A stretch of 64,000 bases of DNA, taken from Impatiens glandulifera (lineage: Eukaryota > Streptophyta > Magnoliopsida > Ericales > Balsaminaceae). Position numbers and translations under genes: made by a program. Location of the stretch: positions 41,909,771 through 41,973,770 of the forward strand of contig NC_061869.1 of the NCBI RefSeq assembly GCF_907164915.1, in the 5' to 3' direction. How positions within the stretch are numbered: position 1 is the stretch's first letter; each line of letters starts with the position of its first letter. The notes beneath the pieces were generated by a model that had not been told where the DNA came from, ran no database searches, and worked only from the letters and a program-made list of their open reading frames with translations. This document shows positions 31,086 to 41,897 of the stretch, piece after piece.

Positions 31086-32901
31086 TGTTAGGATCGGGGA
31101 CGCCCTTGGAGGACCGGGGGTGATTTCCGGTTTTGGTAAGGGTGGCCGCTTACAGCAACACACAACACTTTGGTGATAGTCCGGTTAGAGACTAAAACCG
31201 CTCTTAACACTACACAAACCGTTACAAACTTCTTGAACCGAGTTCAAGTGCGGAAGTAGTTTGTTTCGGCTTGAAGCAACACACAAGACTTTGGATGATA
31301 TTTGTAAGTGATCGGCTAGAGAAGATAGATGGACCGGTTTGGTTAAGGATTATGTTTAGGTTGGTAATAGTTCGGTTTTTAGAGTGAGTAAGCTGGAAAT
31401 AAAGAAAATAACACGAGACAAGATTTTTTATGGATGTTCGGAGCAAACCCTCCTACGTCACCCCTTCTTCTCAGGTTATGAGAAGGATCTCCACTAACTC
31501 TTTAGAGTTACAATTACACTTCCGGTCGAGCCCAACTTCGCTACTCGCCGGTTACACCAAACTCACACTTTGATGTAATACAACAACTCAACAAAAACAA
31601 CACACAAACAAGCTTCCGGTTTTAGGCAAACCGGTTTTAGAATATAAGACTTTATCTCTCTAGAATTTAATGCTTTGATGATTTCTTTTCGTAATCCGTC
31701 ACTTGCATTTAATGAAGACGATCCGTCTTCCTTTTATAGCTGAAAGGACACAACGGTCATATTTTTCTCTCTCCTGGTAATGATCAAGAGGCTTGCACGC
31801 CTTCCCTCTTGGACAGATCAATTTGGACACATGGCAGACATGCACTTTAACCGGTTTGCATGTTGGACACATGGCAGACATGCGCTTAGCCGGTTTTCAT
31901 TTTGAACACATGGCAGCTCTTAGCCGGCTGCCTGACAGCTACCTGCTGCCTGGAGATTGCTTCTGGATTTGGACAAGCATGCCTGACAGCTACCTGCTGC
32001 CTGGAGATTGCTTCTGGATTTGGACAAGCATGCCTGACAGCTACCTGCTGCCTGAAGATTGCTTCTGGATTTGGACAAGCATGCAGCATTTAATCAACCG
32101 GAACCGGAACATTGAATGACTGAGCGGCTGCATTTAATCAACCGGAACATTTATGACCGAGCGGCTGCAGTTAATCAACCGGAGCATTTATGACTGGGCG
32201 GTTGCACTTAATCAGCCGGCACTTAATCAACCGGAGCATTTATGACTGAGCGGTTGCACTTAATAACCGGAACATATTTATGATTGGAGCGGCTCACTTA
32301 ATAACCGGAACATATTTATGATTGGAGCGGCTCACTTAATAACCGGAACATTTATTATTGAGCGGCTGCATTTAATAACCGGAACATATTTATGATTGGA
32401 GCGGCTCACTTAATAACCGGAACATATTTATGATTGGAGCGGCTCACTTAATAACCGGAACATTTATTATTGAGCGGCTGCATTTAATGGCGGTTGACCG
32501 ATCCGGTTTGACTGAACTTTACTGACCGGTTCCAGACTCCTTGACTGAACTCCGGTTGACCAACCGGTTGACTGAACTTCTTGGACAAACCGGTTGCGGT
32601 TGCTTTTACTTCAAACCGAAGTCAAACAACCGGAACGGTATATATATTTCCAACCGAATGGATTTTTCTCAATTTCCCTGAAACAGCAAAACTTTAAATA
32701 TTATTTGCAGCCAGTGGGATTTGATCCCTGGTCACCTGTGTGACAGGCAGAGGCATTTACCACTACGCTACAACAGCTTCTTGTTATATTTAAACCAGTT
32801 AATATATTTGATATAACTTAGCGGTTTAACATATATTTTTCATAAGTTATAACAATTATTTTCTAACCGGTTTAAAATTAATCTACTTAATTTTTCTATC
32901 A
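31086..32901 (-). mobile_element. 5' LTR of the young gag-only element
   Basis: Same length as 27414-29229 at an offset of 3672 bases. Differences seen by eye include CAACC/CTACC in the third 51-base unit, CGACTG/CGGCTG, AACTGG/AACCGG, TTTGAG/TTGGAG, CCGGAC/CCAGAC and CCAGTT/CCGGTT. The tRNA-like cassette is at 32707-32777, the promoter at 31731-31759 and the leader hairpins at 31428-31487. Confidence 0.9.
32707..32777 (-). other. tRNA-Asp(GUC)-like cassette, young element 5' LTR
   Basis: Identical by eye to 29035-29105. Confidence 0.8.
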
Positions 32902-32957
32902 ACGTATCTGTTAGACTGGCACGTCTAACTACGTATCTGTTAGACTGGCACGTCTAA
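32902..32957 (-). mobile_element. TSD ACGTA and last remnant of copia-B 5' LTR
   Basis: 32902-32906 is the right ACGTA TSD. 32907-32957 continues the interrupted palindrome array (two more TTAGACTGGCACGTCTAA units) and then changes to unrelated sequence, so the sense start of the copia-B 5' LTR is lost. Confidence 0.8.
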
Positions 32958-34650
32958 AAAATCAAAATAATGAACGCCAGGACAAAACCTAATTAAATAA
33001 TTATTTAGATTAATTATTGTAATCATTAAAAAAATAATTAATTAAAGAAAATGGCCAAATCAAAAAAAGAAATTATTTAGTATAGATATTATACACTTTT
33101 TATCTTAAAATAATTTTAAAAAATAAAGGGATCAAAATAAATAATTTATTTTAAAATGTGGTACCCATTTCATCCCAAAAGAAATATTTAGTTAACCAAA
33201 AATATAGAAAAAAAAATTAATTGGCAAAATATTTTTTATATTTATTTTAATATTTTGTGTATATAAAAATATTAAAAATAAAGCTAAAATTGTGAAAGAA
33301 AAATCAATTTCAAACAAACCTTTAAAGTTTTAAATAAAAAATATAATTATAATCAGGTGTAGCCGAAATTCAGTGAAATGGCTACAGTCGAAACTGTTTT
33401 CGTTTAATAGACGTTGGAATCTCATCCAACACCTCAGACGCGCCCGCCTAGCCCTCTACAACAAAAGGAGCGTGTGCCCGCGAATGTGCGAACGGCTAAC
33501 ACGAGCCTTAGCTTCGTCAACTTGAACGCAATGGAATGTTTAAAACGTTGATGGAATTTCAACGGACCGCTCCATATCCGCGTTTTCACCCGAAACAACG
33601 TCATTTCACACCCTAATTATCTTATTCGTCGCGATCACTAGAGGGATAAGATCGAATCCATATTTGATTTTTCGTAGATGGAAATCAATCGTTAATCTAC
33701 CTTTTTGGTTGATTCGCAAGGTGGAATGATCACACTACCACAATAATCATTTTCCCTATATTTATAGGCATGAATCATGCAAATTCTGGCAAGTAGAGCG
33801 AAGAATAGCCAAAATACCATTAATGGTTTTGATAAATTTGGATCCACTTGAAGCCCTCGACCAACTTGGGAAAGCTGTAAATAGCCTCCCTTAACAATTC
33901 TGAAGCCAAGAGATTAACTTTCAAGCTTTAAATTGAAAATTATAGTAAATCCGCAATTGAAGCTCCAAGCTTTTCGAAATTTTATGAAATTTTGTGTAAG
34001 GCCTTAAATATTTGATCTGAGCATCCCCAAAGCTTTCCTAAGGTATAAGGAGTGTTCTCCAATATTTGATAAAATTCCAAACAACCTTTAATTCATACTT
34101 CCAATTTGAAATTTTTACATTTCAGTTTTCATAAGCTTTAATGATGCATGCTTGTTGAATCTTTTTATTGAAAATCGATCATTGGATCCTTTATGAGCTT
34201 TTTACGAAAGCCAAAATCAATCTATTGATCTAAAACAAAAAAAAAATTGAATTTGGAAAAATTGAAAATCGAGTTTTTTGTTCTTGAGGACGAAGTGGTC
34301 TGACCAAGGATCGAGAGAACCGACTGAGTATCTTCGGTCATGACTTGGAGGTCCGACCAAAAACATCCAACTAGGACCGAGAATTTCAGTTAGAGCTATG
34401 GAGTCCGAAAAATGTTCTTCAGCTAGGACCAAGAGGTCCAACTGGTGTTTTTCACCTAGGACTGAGGAATCTCAATTCTGATGGAGAATTCCCAAAACCG
34501 ATGATTTCTACCTAGTACAGAGGCGTATGACCGAGAATTCAGGAATCTGAACGAGAATTACAACCAAGGACCGAGAGTTCTTAGCACCCCGATCGAGGCT
34601 TTTCATCCAGGACAAACAAGTATGACCGAGGATATAAAATGAAATCACTT
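32958..34650. other. Unclassified repeat DNA without genes
   Basis: No convincing coding frame. 33360-33760 is more GC-rich than its surroundings and carries a TATA-like TATTTATAGG near 33759; it could be a worn LTR of another family. 33950-34640 is a dispersed repeat that recurs at 52960-53345. 34280-34640 is rich in degenerate GGACCGAG/GACCGAG motifs. Confidence 0.5.
33950..34640 (+). repeat. Dispersed repeat shared with 52960-53345
   Basis: Blocks such as AAATTTTGTGTAAGGCCTTA, GAGCATCCCCAAAG, AAGGTATAAGGAGTGTTCTC and AATGATGCATGCTTGTTGAA recur in the same order at 52960-53345, where the GGACCGAG-rich part is mostly deleted. Confidence 0.85.
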
Positions 34651-35197
34651 TCCCGAGTAATACCAAACTCTAACAAAAATAAAACTCTATTTAAAAATAC
34701 GTTTGTATACATATGCCCTTTTTTTTTAATGATTTTCAAAAATAAATTGGCAAATTTATCTTCATACATAAAAATTATTTCTATAATCCAAGTATGATTA
34801 CAACAAGATTAATATAATTTTAATTTTAATTTATTATTTCTATTTTACGTAAATTCAAGTAGTATTTAGAATACTCTGTAGAGTTACATAAATAAAGAAG
34901 TTGTTTTTAACATTCTTCCCCACACTCTCAAATCTTAGTGTGGGGAAGAATGTTAAAACAAGTTCTTTATTTATATATCTCTACATAGTATTCTAGATAC
35001 TACTTGAATTTATATATAATATAAACAATAAATCAACATTAAAATTGTATTAACCATGTTGTAATCATACTTGGATTCTAGAAATAATTTTTATGTGTGA
35101 AGACATATTCGCAAATTTATTTTTGAAAATCATTACAAAAAAAAGGGCTTATATATACAAATATATTTTAAACTAGAGGTTGTTGATACTCGGGAAA
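34651..35197. repeat. Long imperfect inverted repeat (fold-back)
   Basis: Left arm 34651-34925 and right arm 34938-35197 are reverse complements over most of their length, with a 12-base loop (34926-34937). The best part is the centre: CATTCTTCCCCACAC against GTGTGGGGAAGAATG. Further out, AATCCAAGTATGATTACAAC pairs with GTTGTAATCATACTTGGATT. The outer ends are TTCCCGAGTA and TACTCGGGAA. Parts of the right arm recur directly at 35210-35400 and 53675-53750. Confidence 0.85.
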
Positions 35198-35960
35198 AGA
35201 ATTAGTAAAGATTTGAGAGTGTGAATAAGAATATTGAAACAACTTACTTATTTATATATCTCTATAGAGTACATACAATAAAAATTATAACTCCACATTA
35301 GATATATATATATATATATATTATTTTGATTTATTTCCATATATATCTTGTTGTAATTGTACTTGGATTCTAGAAATAAATTTTATGTGTAATATAAAAA
35401 TAGATTTATGTAATTAAATAAAAAAGACATAAATTTTGTTTAGATAGAGATGTATTTTATATTTATGATTCATTTCCATATATATCTTGTTGTAATAGAA
35501 ATTAATTATATGTATGTAATATATATATAATGATCCTTTAAGTATTTAGTTTGAGGGTGACATACACGCGCTCACCTTAGTGAACAGTATAGAAGAGGAT
35601 TTTCACGGGTTTCGGGTTAAAAGAAATCTCGCGGGTCTTTCTTTAACCCTCTTTTCTGCTTTGACCCGAGGCTCGTTTAGGGTTTATGTTTAAACTATAA
35701 TGGTTTTAGATGACTAATATTTTTTAGTTATTTTCATCTCTAGTTATCAAATTCAATATGTACCAACATTTAAATATTGTTGTTACAATATATTAAATAA
35801 TGCTAAAATATACACATGCTTAAGACCAGAAGAATAATCGGTTAAAATTAAAATATTTTGCAACCAATTTTTAAAAGAAATTTTTTTAAAGTAGAGACTA
35901 TTTTTAATGGATATAGAGGATATAATAACAAACATACCATTGCCACGTATCAATGAAAAT
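35198..35960. other. AT-rich non-genic stretch
   Basis: Contains a direct repeat of the fold-back arm, a TA run near 35305-35320, and a block (35690-35825) that recurs at 53520-53670. No gene seen. Confidence 0.5.
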
Positions 35961-36569
35961 GAATTAGACCGTTGTAATGCTTTAAATATAAAAAGGCATC
36001 AGAGAACAACGGTGAACCTCTCCGGCTCTTGATCGCTCTCTCCGTTCTCTCCACTCTTAATTTTTGCGCTCTCTCTCGATTTTTCTTTTGCAAGTCACTA
36101 CGTTATGATATACGTTGAGCGATAATCATTTGTATCACTCGATAAAAAATTAACATGTGTAAGTAGAACAAAAAGTCTTATGTTCAACAAGATAGTGTGA
36201 GAGCTAAAAGTTCAGACATGCAAGTGTTAATATCTGTGATTTGAGTGATTTTGTGTATAGGCTATACAAATCAAATTCATCTATTATAATCCTTCTGGAA
36301 ATATAAGAAGGGGTTCCGTAGGAGTTTTATCTCCGAACATCCATAAAATCGTGTGTTGTCTTTTCATTGCCTCTTTCACTCTTATATTTACTACTTCAAA
36401 TCCTGCAAGCATTAGTTACGCACTTGAAACCGTTCAAGATCTTTCTATGATTTGTCAAATAATATAAACATATTTTCAGTCGTTAACAGGATTAAAATCG
36501 CATTTATGTGAAAAATAGAACAATAAATAGTATTCAACCCCCTTTCTACTTTTATCTTTGATCTTAACA
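35961..36569 (+). mobile_element. Copia-type LTR (promoter to 3' end)
   Basis: GACCGTTG (35967-35974) and TATAAAAAG (35987 onward) form the promoter. Leader hairpins lie at 36290-36350 (CCTTCTGGAAATATAAGAAG, then GGAGTTTTATCTCC). The terminus is GATCTTAACA at 36569. The sense start is not identifiable and probably lies a few hundred bases upstream. No PBS follows. Confidence 0.65.
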
Positions 36570-36782
36570 AATTATGTTTTAAACTTTTTCTAGTTTAAGA
36601 TGTGATGGTTTAATGTTTTGAACTTTTATTTTTGTGATGTTTTTTAATTTTGATATTTACATATTTTTTATGCTTTATTTTCAAATAGCCCTCGCTAAGC
36701 TATTCGCTTCACGCTATAGTCATGAGCAGCTTTGTTGCTATTTAGCGTTATGCGCTATTTAGCGTTATACGCTATTGACAAT

Positions 36783-37049
36783 TATGGTCGCAACCAACAC
36801 ACCTTTCTATTATGACGATGACACTTTAATAGGTATTATATGCGCATTGAATGATTCATGCCCATACCAAGAAATGAGGCCTTCATTTCAATGTACTAAG
36901 AATTTAGACACAAATACGGAGCTTTAGCCATCCCCGCTCCCTCAGCAGCACTCCAAGTTACGATTGCCTCGAAAATATCTAATTTGGTTATTGTTTGCAG
37001 CTATAATCTATCTTCATTTGATTTTAATTGACTGTAGTTTTATTGATGC

Positions 37050-37116
<67 letters not shown>

Positions 37117-38610
37117 CATAAACATGCATCAAAGGTAAGCAAAAAGGTGAGGTAAAAATTTAATTTAAGAAATGGCAACATGGTTCATGAAAGATGGAGT
37201 GGAGATATTTATCATTCTGATCATAGTTTCTCAGATCTATCTTTTTGTGAGGATATAGAAGATGCAAATTCCAATGGAGCAAGAACTTTAAGTGAAAATC
37301 CGATAGCGTCTTTTCCATTTAACTTGGTTTCTCAAGAACATTCTAGTGATGAATTTGTAGGGAAGAAATATGTGATTCAAAAGATCATTACATCAAGAGC
37401 CTAAGCATGGATAGGTAAGAAAGCACTCTCTTGGACGTGGAAATGGAACGATTAACATGAAGGTTCATTAGAGAATAAAACTTGACGTTCTATATGGACA
37501 TAGTTAAACAAGGACCAAGAGAACAACCAAACAACAGATCATTATCTTAATAGTTATTTTTCTAATGGAAAACAAGAATAAGTTATCAGGGTAATAGACC
37601 TGCCAACAATTATGCGTTAAGGTTTTTCTTTAATAGAAATAGTAGTGCATGTACTTGTGAAAATATCAAAATATCAGTAGTAGTGTTTTGTTAATAAACT
37701 TAACATGGACAATTTCTTTAATTATGAAATTCCATAGGAGCACATGACAATTGGAGAATCGGTTGGCCAAGGTGATCACCTTTTTCTTTTAATTGTTTTT
37801 GTTAGTTGTTACCTTTTTTTCACCGTAGATCATTTCTTCTTATATACATGCATACATACAAAATATAGATCTTCATCTATTAAACATTTTTAAATAAAAT
37901 AAATAAATTACTCTTATCTTTTTTGGGTTGATGTTGTTGTTTATTTCACAAGGACGAAGATATGAAAGGTAAAGACTAATCTAACTAGTTGTAGAAAATA
38001 AGTCCATATTTGAGTAAAGACTAATCCAACTAATCCAACTAATCCAATTTTCTTTAAAATAGTTGGTGTAATTGAAGTGTCAAAAGTCTTATCTAAGAGA
38101 CCAAAGGTCGTGGGTTCGATTTCCACTAAGAACACCCTAAGTTGAAATATAAAAAATAAAAAAAATTAATGGTTTATGTATGTAAATGTATGTGCTCATT
38201 CTAAAAGTGAAAACTTGTTAGTCAATTATTAAAGTTTTCAATATATTGATCTAGTTGCACATGATAGTAATATAGTATATCAGTAAGTTGTGATAATTAT
38301 TTATATGTTATTTTTATTTATACTAATATGCAAATAAACACTATTGTAGGTTCTTGTGGCACTGTCTACCGTGCTTTGTAGAATGTATCGATATATTTGT
38401 CTAATTCTATTTAAATCCTCCTTTATCTTCATCCATGTTTAATTATTCTCTATCTTTTTTCAATGTTAAAGTAACGGGTCATTTAAATTCAAAATATTCT
38501 CCCTTACAAAAACTGATTCATCCTTCTTAAGAAAGATGTAGTTGTTCAAGTATTTTCCAAACAGGAATATTCAGATGATATCTTATATTCCGTCAAATGA
38601 GAGGGTTGCG
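36783..38610 (+). pseudogene. Captured PAS-Raf-type MAPKKK fragment, copy B
   Basis: The same four exon blocks as copy A: PAS end 36783-36986, linker about 37171-37771 (HSDHSFSDLSFCEDIEDANS, ending MTIGESVGQG), glycine loop 38350-38390 (GSCGTVYRA, closer to the family's GSCGTVY than copy A), and VFSKQEYSDD at 38536-38610. Stops shared with copy A (before MTIGES and after VYRAL) predate the duplication. Private stops (after ITSRA and within KWND) arose later. No catalytic loop is present. Confidence 0.8.
37054..37115. repeat. TA microsatellite
   Basis: About 31 TA dinucleotides inside an intron of the kinase fragment. The same site in copy A has about eight. Confidence 0.95.
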
Positions 38611-38828
38611 ATAAACAACTACATTATTTTTTTTATTGCTACCAATTACTGGAGGGTTTTCTATTGTTGAAGTATTTCTGTTTGTGATTATGTTTTTTAT
38701 TTAACTAATTTGTTTGATTTAAATAATATTGTGAGTTAGGGATCCTAACTCAGACTCTTAGTCCCTAATTTAACGTATTGCTTCAAAGCCTCCATTCTTA
38801 TACACATATTTATGATCTAACTTATTAT

Positions 38829-39370
38829 ATGTTGGCAACTGAAGTCCATCTCGGAACAAATAATTGCGATTTATAAATGGGGTGATACGTGGTCAAGCGC
38901 TGCAATGACGGTAATTATATTCAATTATCTATTTTTACATAGTAGTTTATATCTTTATTTGTTGATTATGTAAATTCATTTATGTTTGGAAGTCTAGATA
39001 ACTATGTTATTGATCTCTAATTTTAATTTTCATTTTTGTTGAAGGATTTAGTTTGGAATAATATAGAATATACAATTACATTTTTTCTAGTATTAGGTAT
39101 CTATATTATCTAACTTGGGAAGACATGATAGAAACTTCATATGGCTACTAATGTAATGGTTGCAATTGAAAATCCTCAAGACATCATTACTCAATCTGTT
39201 CGGCCTTATGAACAAAAAGTAGTTTTAAAGTTTGCACAATACACATGTGCTCATGCAATTGTTGGACATTGTACTCCTAGAACATTTACTAACAAGATTT
39301 AGACATAATTTTGTGATCTAACATCTTCTTATCCTTGACTGATCCCATAAATAACCATCAATATACCTCA
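38829..39370 (+). pseudogene. RPSA: Captured 40S ribosomal protein SA fragment, copy B
   Basis: Exon 1 at 38829-38910 (MLATEVHLGTNNCDL), intron GT at 38911 to AG at 39096, exon 2 from 39097 ([34 protein letters not shown], then TFTNKI and a stop). HLGTNNCD here is closer to the family than HLRTNNCD in copy A. Shared stops place the loss of function before the duplication. Confidence 0.85.
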
Positions 39371-41263
39371 CTAATCCCATAAATAATAGTTAATAATTTC
39401 ATAATTTGTTATGGTTGGAATAATGTAAGAACATAAGAATTTGTAGGCTTTATTTTCAGTACAGATTATAAATATGGGGCAAAAAGATTAGAATGTTGAG
39501 AGTGTAGTAGCCACTTATAGATTACTAATATTTATATAAACCTAATAGATATGACAAATAGTTTAAAAACAACATTGCATAGGTCAAATTTGAATATTAG
39601 GTAATGTTCCTACTTTGTTTTAATAGACTTTTTTTTTTTTATCATGTTAGGGTTTAGATTTTGAGGAATGTGACTCCTTAATGTTTCTCACAATCCTTGT
39701 TTTTTTGTAGTGATTCAAAATTTGTTAAAATGGAGGTTGCTCTCTATGTTTAGCAGGTCTCATCTGTTACCATCAATCTAGATAACTTTTAATTTCATTT
39801 ACAGATTTACAACATGTTGTATGAAGAGGAACAAACAACATATAACCAAGTTATCTTCCATAATATGAGGTTTTTTATTTTTGTATTGTCTTTCATTTAT
39901 GGTACTTAATTGTATGTGGAGTTTGTTTGTTCAATGTTTTTTTTTAATTATTGTCTAATGAAAAAGTAGATTATTACTATTATTTTTTTTAAATGACTAC
40001 ATCTTTTCGAAACGCGTCTTCTCTAACGACTGTTCTTCTCCCGAATCTTTTCTAGCACGTATAAATGATTCGAATGTTTTTCATTAAGTGCTTCGTCACG
40101 TGTTCTTAATCATTCTTTCGATATGTAGGTGTTGATTCCGCATCTTTTTCAACAAATGTTTCATTTTTCCGAATCTTTTTCTATAGGTAAAAAAGTCTTG
40201 AATTATTTTCATAAAGTGCGTCGTTCTCCTCACCCAATTTCTTAATGCAGATATGACTAATATATTTATTTCTTTGTTAAAATTATCATCTAAAATCTCT
40301 TTTTAACATATAACTAAGTGCATGTAGGAATTATTAATTTATAAAAAATGTAACCATCTAAAATTTCTTTTTTATTTGTTGAATTATTCGATGTTCTAAT
40401 TCTCATTTGATCATTTAGCTTGATATAAGAGCAGATATATTTTTTTAATCGTATAGTAAATTGATTTTGATATCATGTTTCAATATGTTTAATGTATGAC
40501 TAGATTTTTAAAATTAGAAACAAATTATTAAGATATTAGCTTGACAAAAAATATAGTTTATTGTTTTTGCATTTTCCCATTGTGGTAGCATATATTTTTA
40601 ATTTTATTTTGTTATAAATTTTTTTTAATAATCATATTTTATTTTATATACATTGTGTATTGATATTAGTGAAACGCACTGATCTTTTTCTAGTATAAAA
40701 ATAAATTTACTTATTTTATTAAAAAACATAAATTTGTGTTTTGATAGAGATATATTTAATATTTTTTATTCATTTCCTTATATATCTCTTTACAGATATT
40801 TTCATACAATAAACAAAAATTTCAAAATATTATAATAAGTAAAATTAAAATATTTAATACTATAGCACTAAATTAAATAATATAAAGGAAAAATGACATA
40901 TCTTTTTATTTTGAAATTGAAATATTCTTAATATTTGATTATATATTTAATTTTTTTATTACAAATGTTAATATATATCTAAATGGTGAATTTCATTTTT
41001 ATTTTAATTATACTCAAATATTTAATCAAATAGATTTAATTCATGACATAACGAGTTTTAAATCAATTATTTCTTTATAAAGTTTATTTGAAATGTCAAA
41101 CATAAATAATACACACATATCTTAATATTATATTTTATATTGAAAATTTTAATTGAAGATCTATTTTATTTCATATATTTAAATCATAATATAGAATCAT
41201 GTTTTCATTGTAAAGATTAGAAATTGTTTTTAAAAATAATAAGAATTTCAAATTCAATGACTT
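39371..41263. other. AT-rich non-genic stretch (copy B)
   Basis: Collinear with 2906-4812; no gene seen. Confidence 0.5.
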
Positions 41264-41895
41264 TTGGGTCACTATTTTAAAAGAAACCCGAGAATTTTCT
41301 TATATTTTTACTCACACGGTATTGCTAAGATTTTTCTTGGTGACCTCTTCATGTCTAAAGTTCAAGGAAAGGAATTCATCTTCGATAAAGAACACTTCAC
41401 ACGTAGCTGCAAACTTCCAATCGAAGAATTCGCTGACTTCTCTTTTTCAAATGAAATAATTGATGATGTGTCCTACAACTTCTCAAGCGCATTCGATCCG
41501 GTCAAATCTCATGGAGCAAAATCTCTTCTACAAACGGAATACCAAATCGTCAGCAAAGTTGTGGAAAATCCATTCTTTTCAAAGAATTAGTTAATCTGTA
41601 CTCCAAGAAAGCCTTTGATATGATAATAGCCATCAAAAGAGGTATTTCCATAAACTGGTCGAAGGTGATATTCGACAATCTGAAAAAAATGATCTCTTCT
41701 GACAAAACAATGACCGACTATGCTCCTCAACTAAGTTATCTCTTCTTTGATCTTGACATCTACCTTGGTCCAGGAGTTGGACTCCATTCATCCCAACTTC
41801 TAACAAAAGAAAGGGTTCAGATGTACACTGATAGGGTGGAAAGAGCTAGAATCAAGAAGGAAGTGAATCTAGGATCTTCTAGTGATCAATCTTAG
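41264..41895 (+). pseudogene. ORF3-family fragment, copy B
   Basis: A first frame (41264-41590) with MSKVQGKEFIFDKEHFTRSC, SFSNEIIDDVSYNFSSAFDP and LLQTEYQIVSKVVENPF ends at a stop. After a frame change the protein resumes at 41620-41895 with MIIAIKRGISINWSKVIFDN, DYAPQLSYLFFDLDIYLGPG and a charged C-terminus. It aligns with residues from about 60 onward of ORF3-B. One frameshift or small indel near 41590 separates the halves. The N-terminus is unclear. First of three ORF3-type genes in a row. Confidence 0.7.
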
Positions 41896-41897
41896 AC

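Larger units (their letters stand above)
27414..32901 (-). mobile_element. Young gag-only copia element, minus strand
   Basis: Two 1816-base LTRs (27414-29229 and 31086-32901) differ at only about six positions by eye. A perfect ACGTA TSD, PBS (31072-31083), purine tract (29231-29243) and one open gag frame (29769-31037) are present; integrase and RT are absent. The deletion junction in the internal region matches the plus-strand composite, but the LTRs are diverged, so this is a second subfamily. LTR similarity of about 99.7% implies insertion perhaps 0.1-0.3 million years ago at rates commonly used for plants. It is structurally competent for mobilisation in trans. Confidence 0.9.
6979..32957 (-). 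mobile_element. Copia-B: Sirevirus-like LTR retrotransposon, nested and broken
   Basis: On the minus strand, from right to left: 5' LTR remnant (32957-32907 and 27413-26183), PBS (26180-26169), gag (about 26115-24935), protease stub and GAG-pre-integrase (21366-20801), integrase (20800-19871), RT (19870-18856), RNase H (9658-9009), ORF3 (8248-7358), PPT (7272-7258) and 3' LTR remnant (7257-6979). Three insertions with TSDs interrupt it (9664-18850, 21380-24921, 27414-32901). Removing them leaves about 7.7 kb. The [12 protein letters not shown] motif, DSG-SRH protease motif and a third ORF after pol fit the Sirevirus lineage of Ty1/copia. Many stops make it dead. Confidence 0.85.
36378..41897 (+). 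repeat. Direct duplication, copy B (5.5 kb)
   Basis: Collinear with 1-5442; position 1 corresponds to 36378. It contains the LTR end, PAS-Raf and RPSA fragments and the ORF3 fragment. It is longer mainly because of the TA run at 37054-37115 and a 24-25 base segment in the kinase linker that copy A has lost. Confidence 0.9.

Noticed and set aside
30508..31176. Plus-strand frames over the young element's gag
   Set aside because: Antisense shadows of the intact minus-strand gag.
33360..33760. CpG-island-like host promoter
   Set aside because: Slightly GC-rich with a TATA-like box but no downstream gene on either strand; more likely an unknown LTR.
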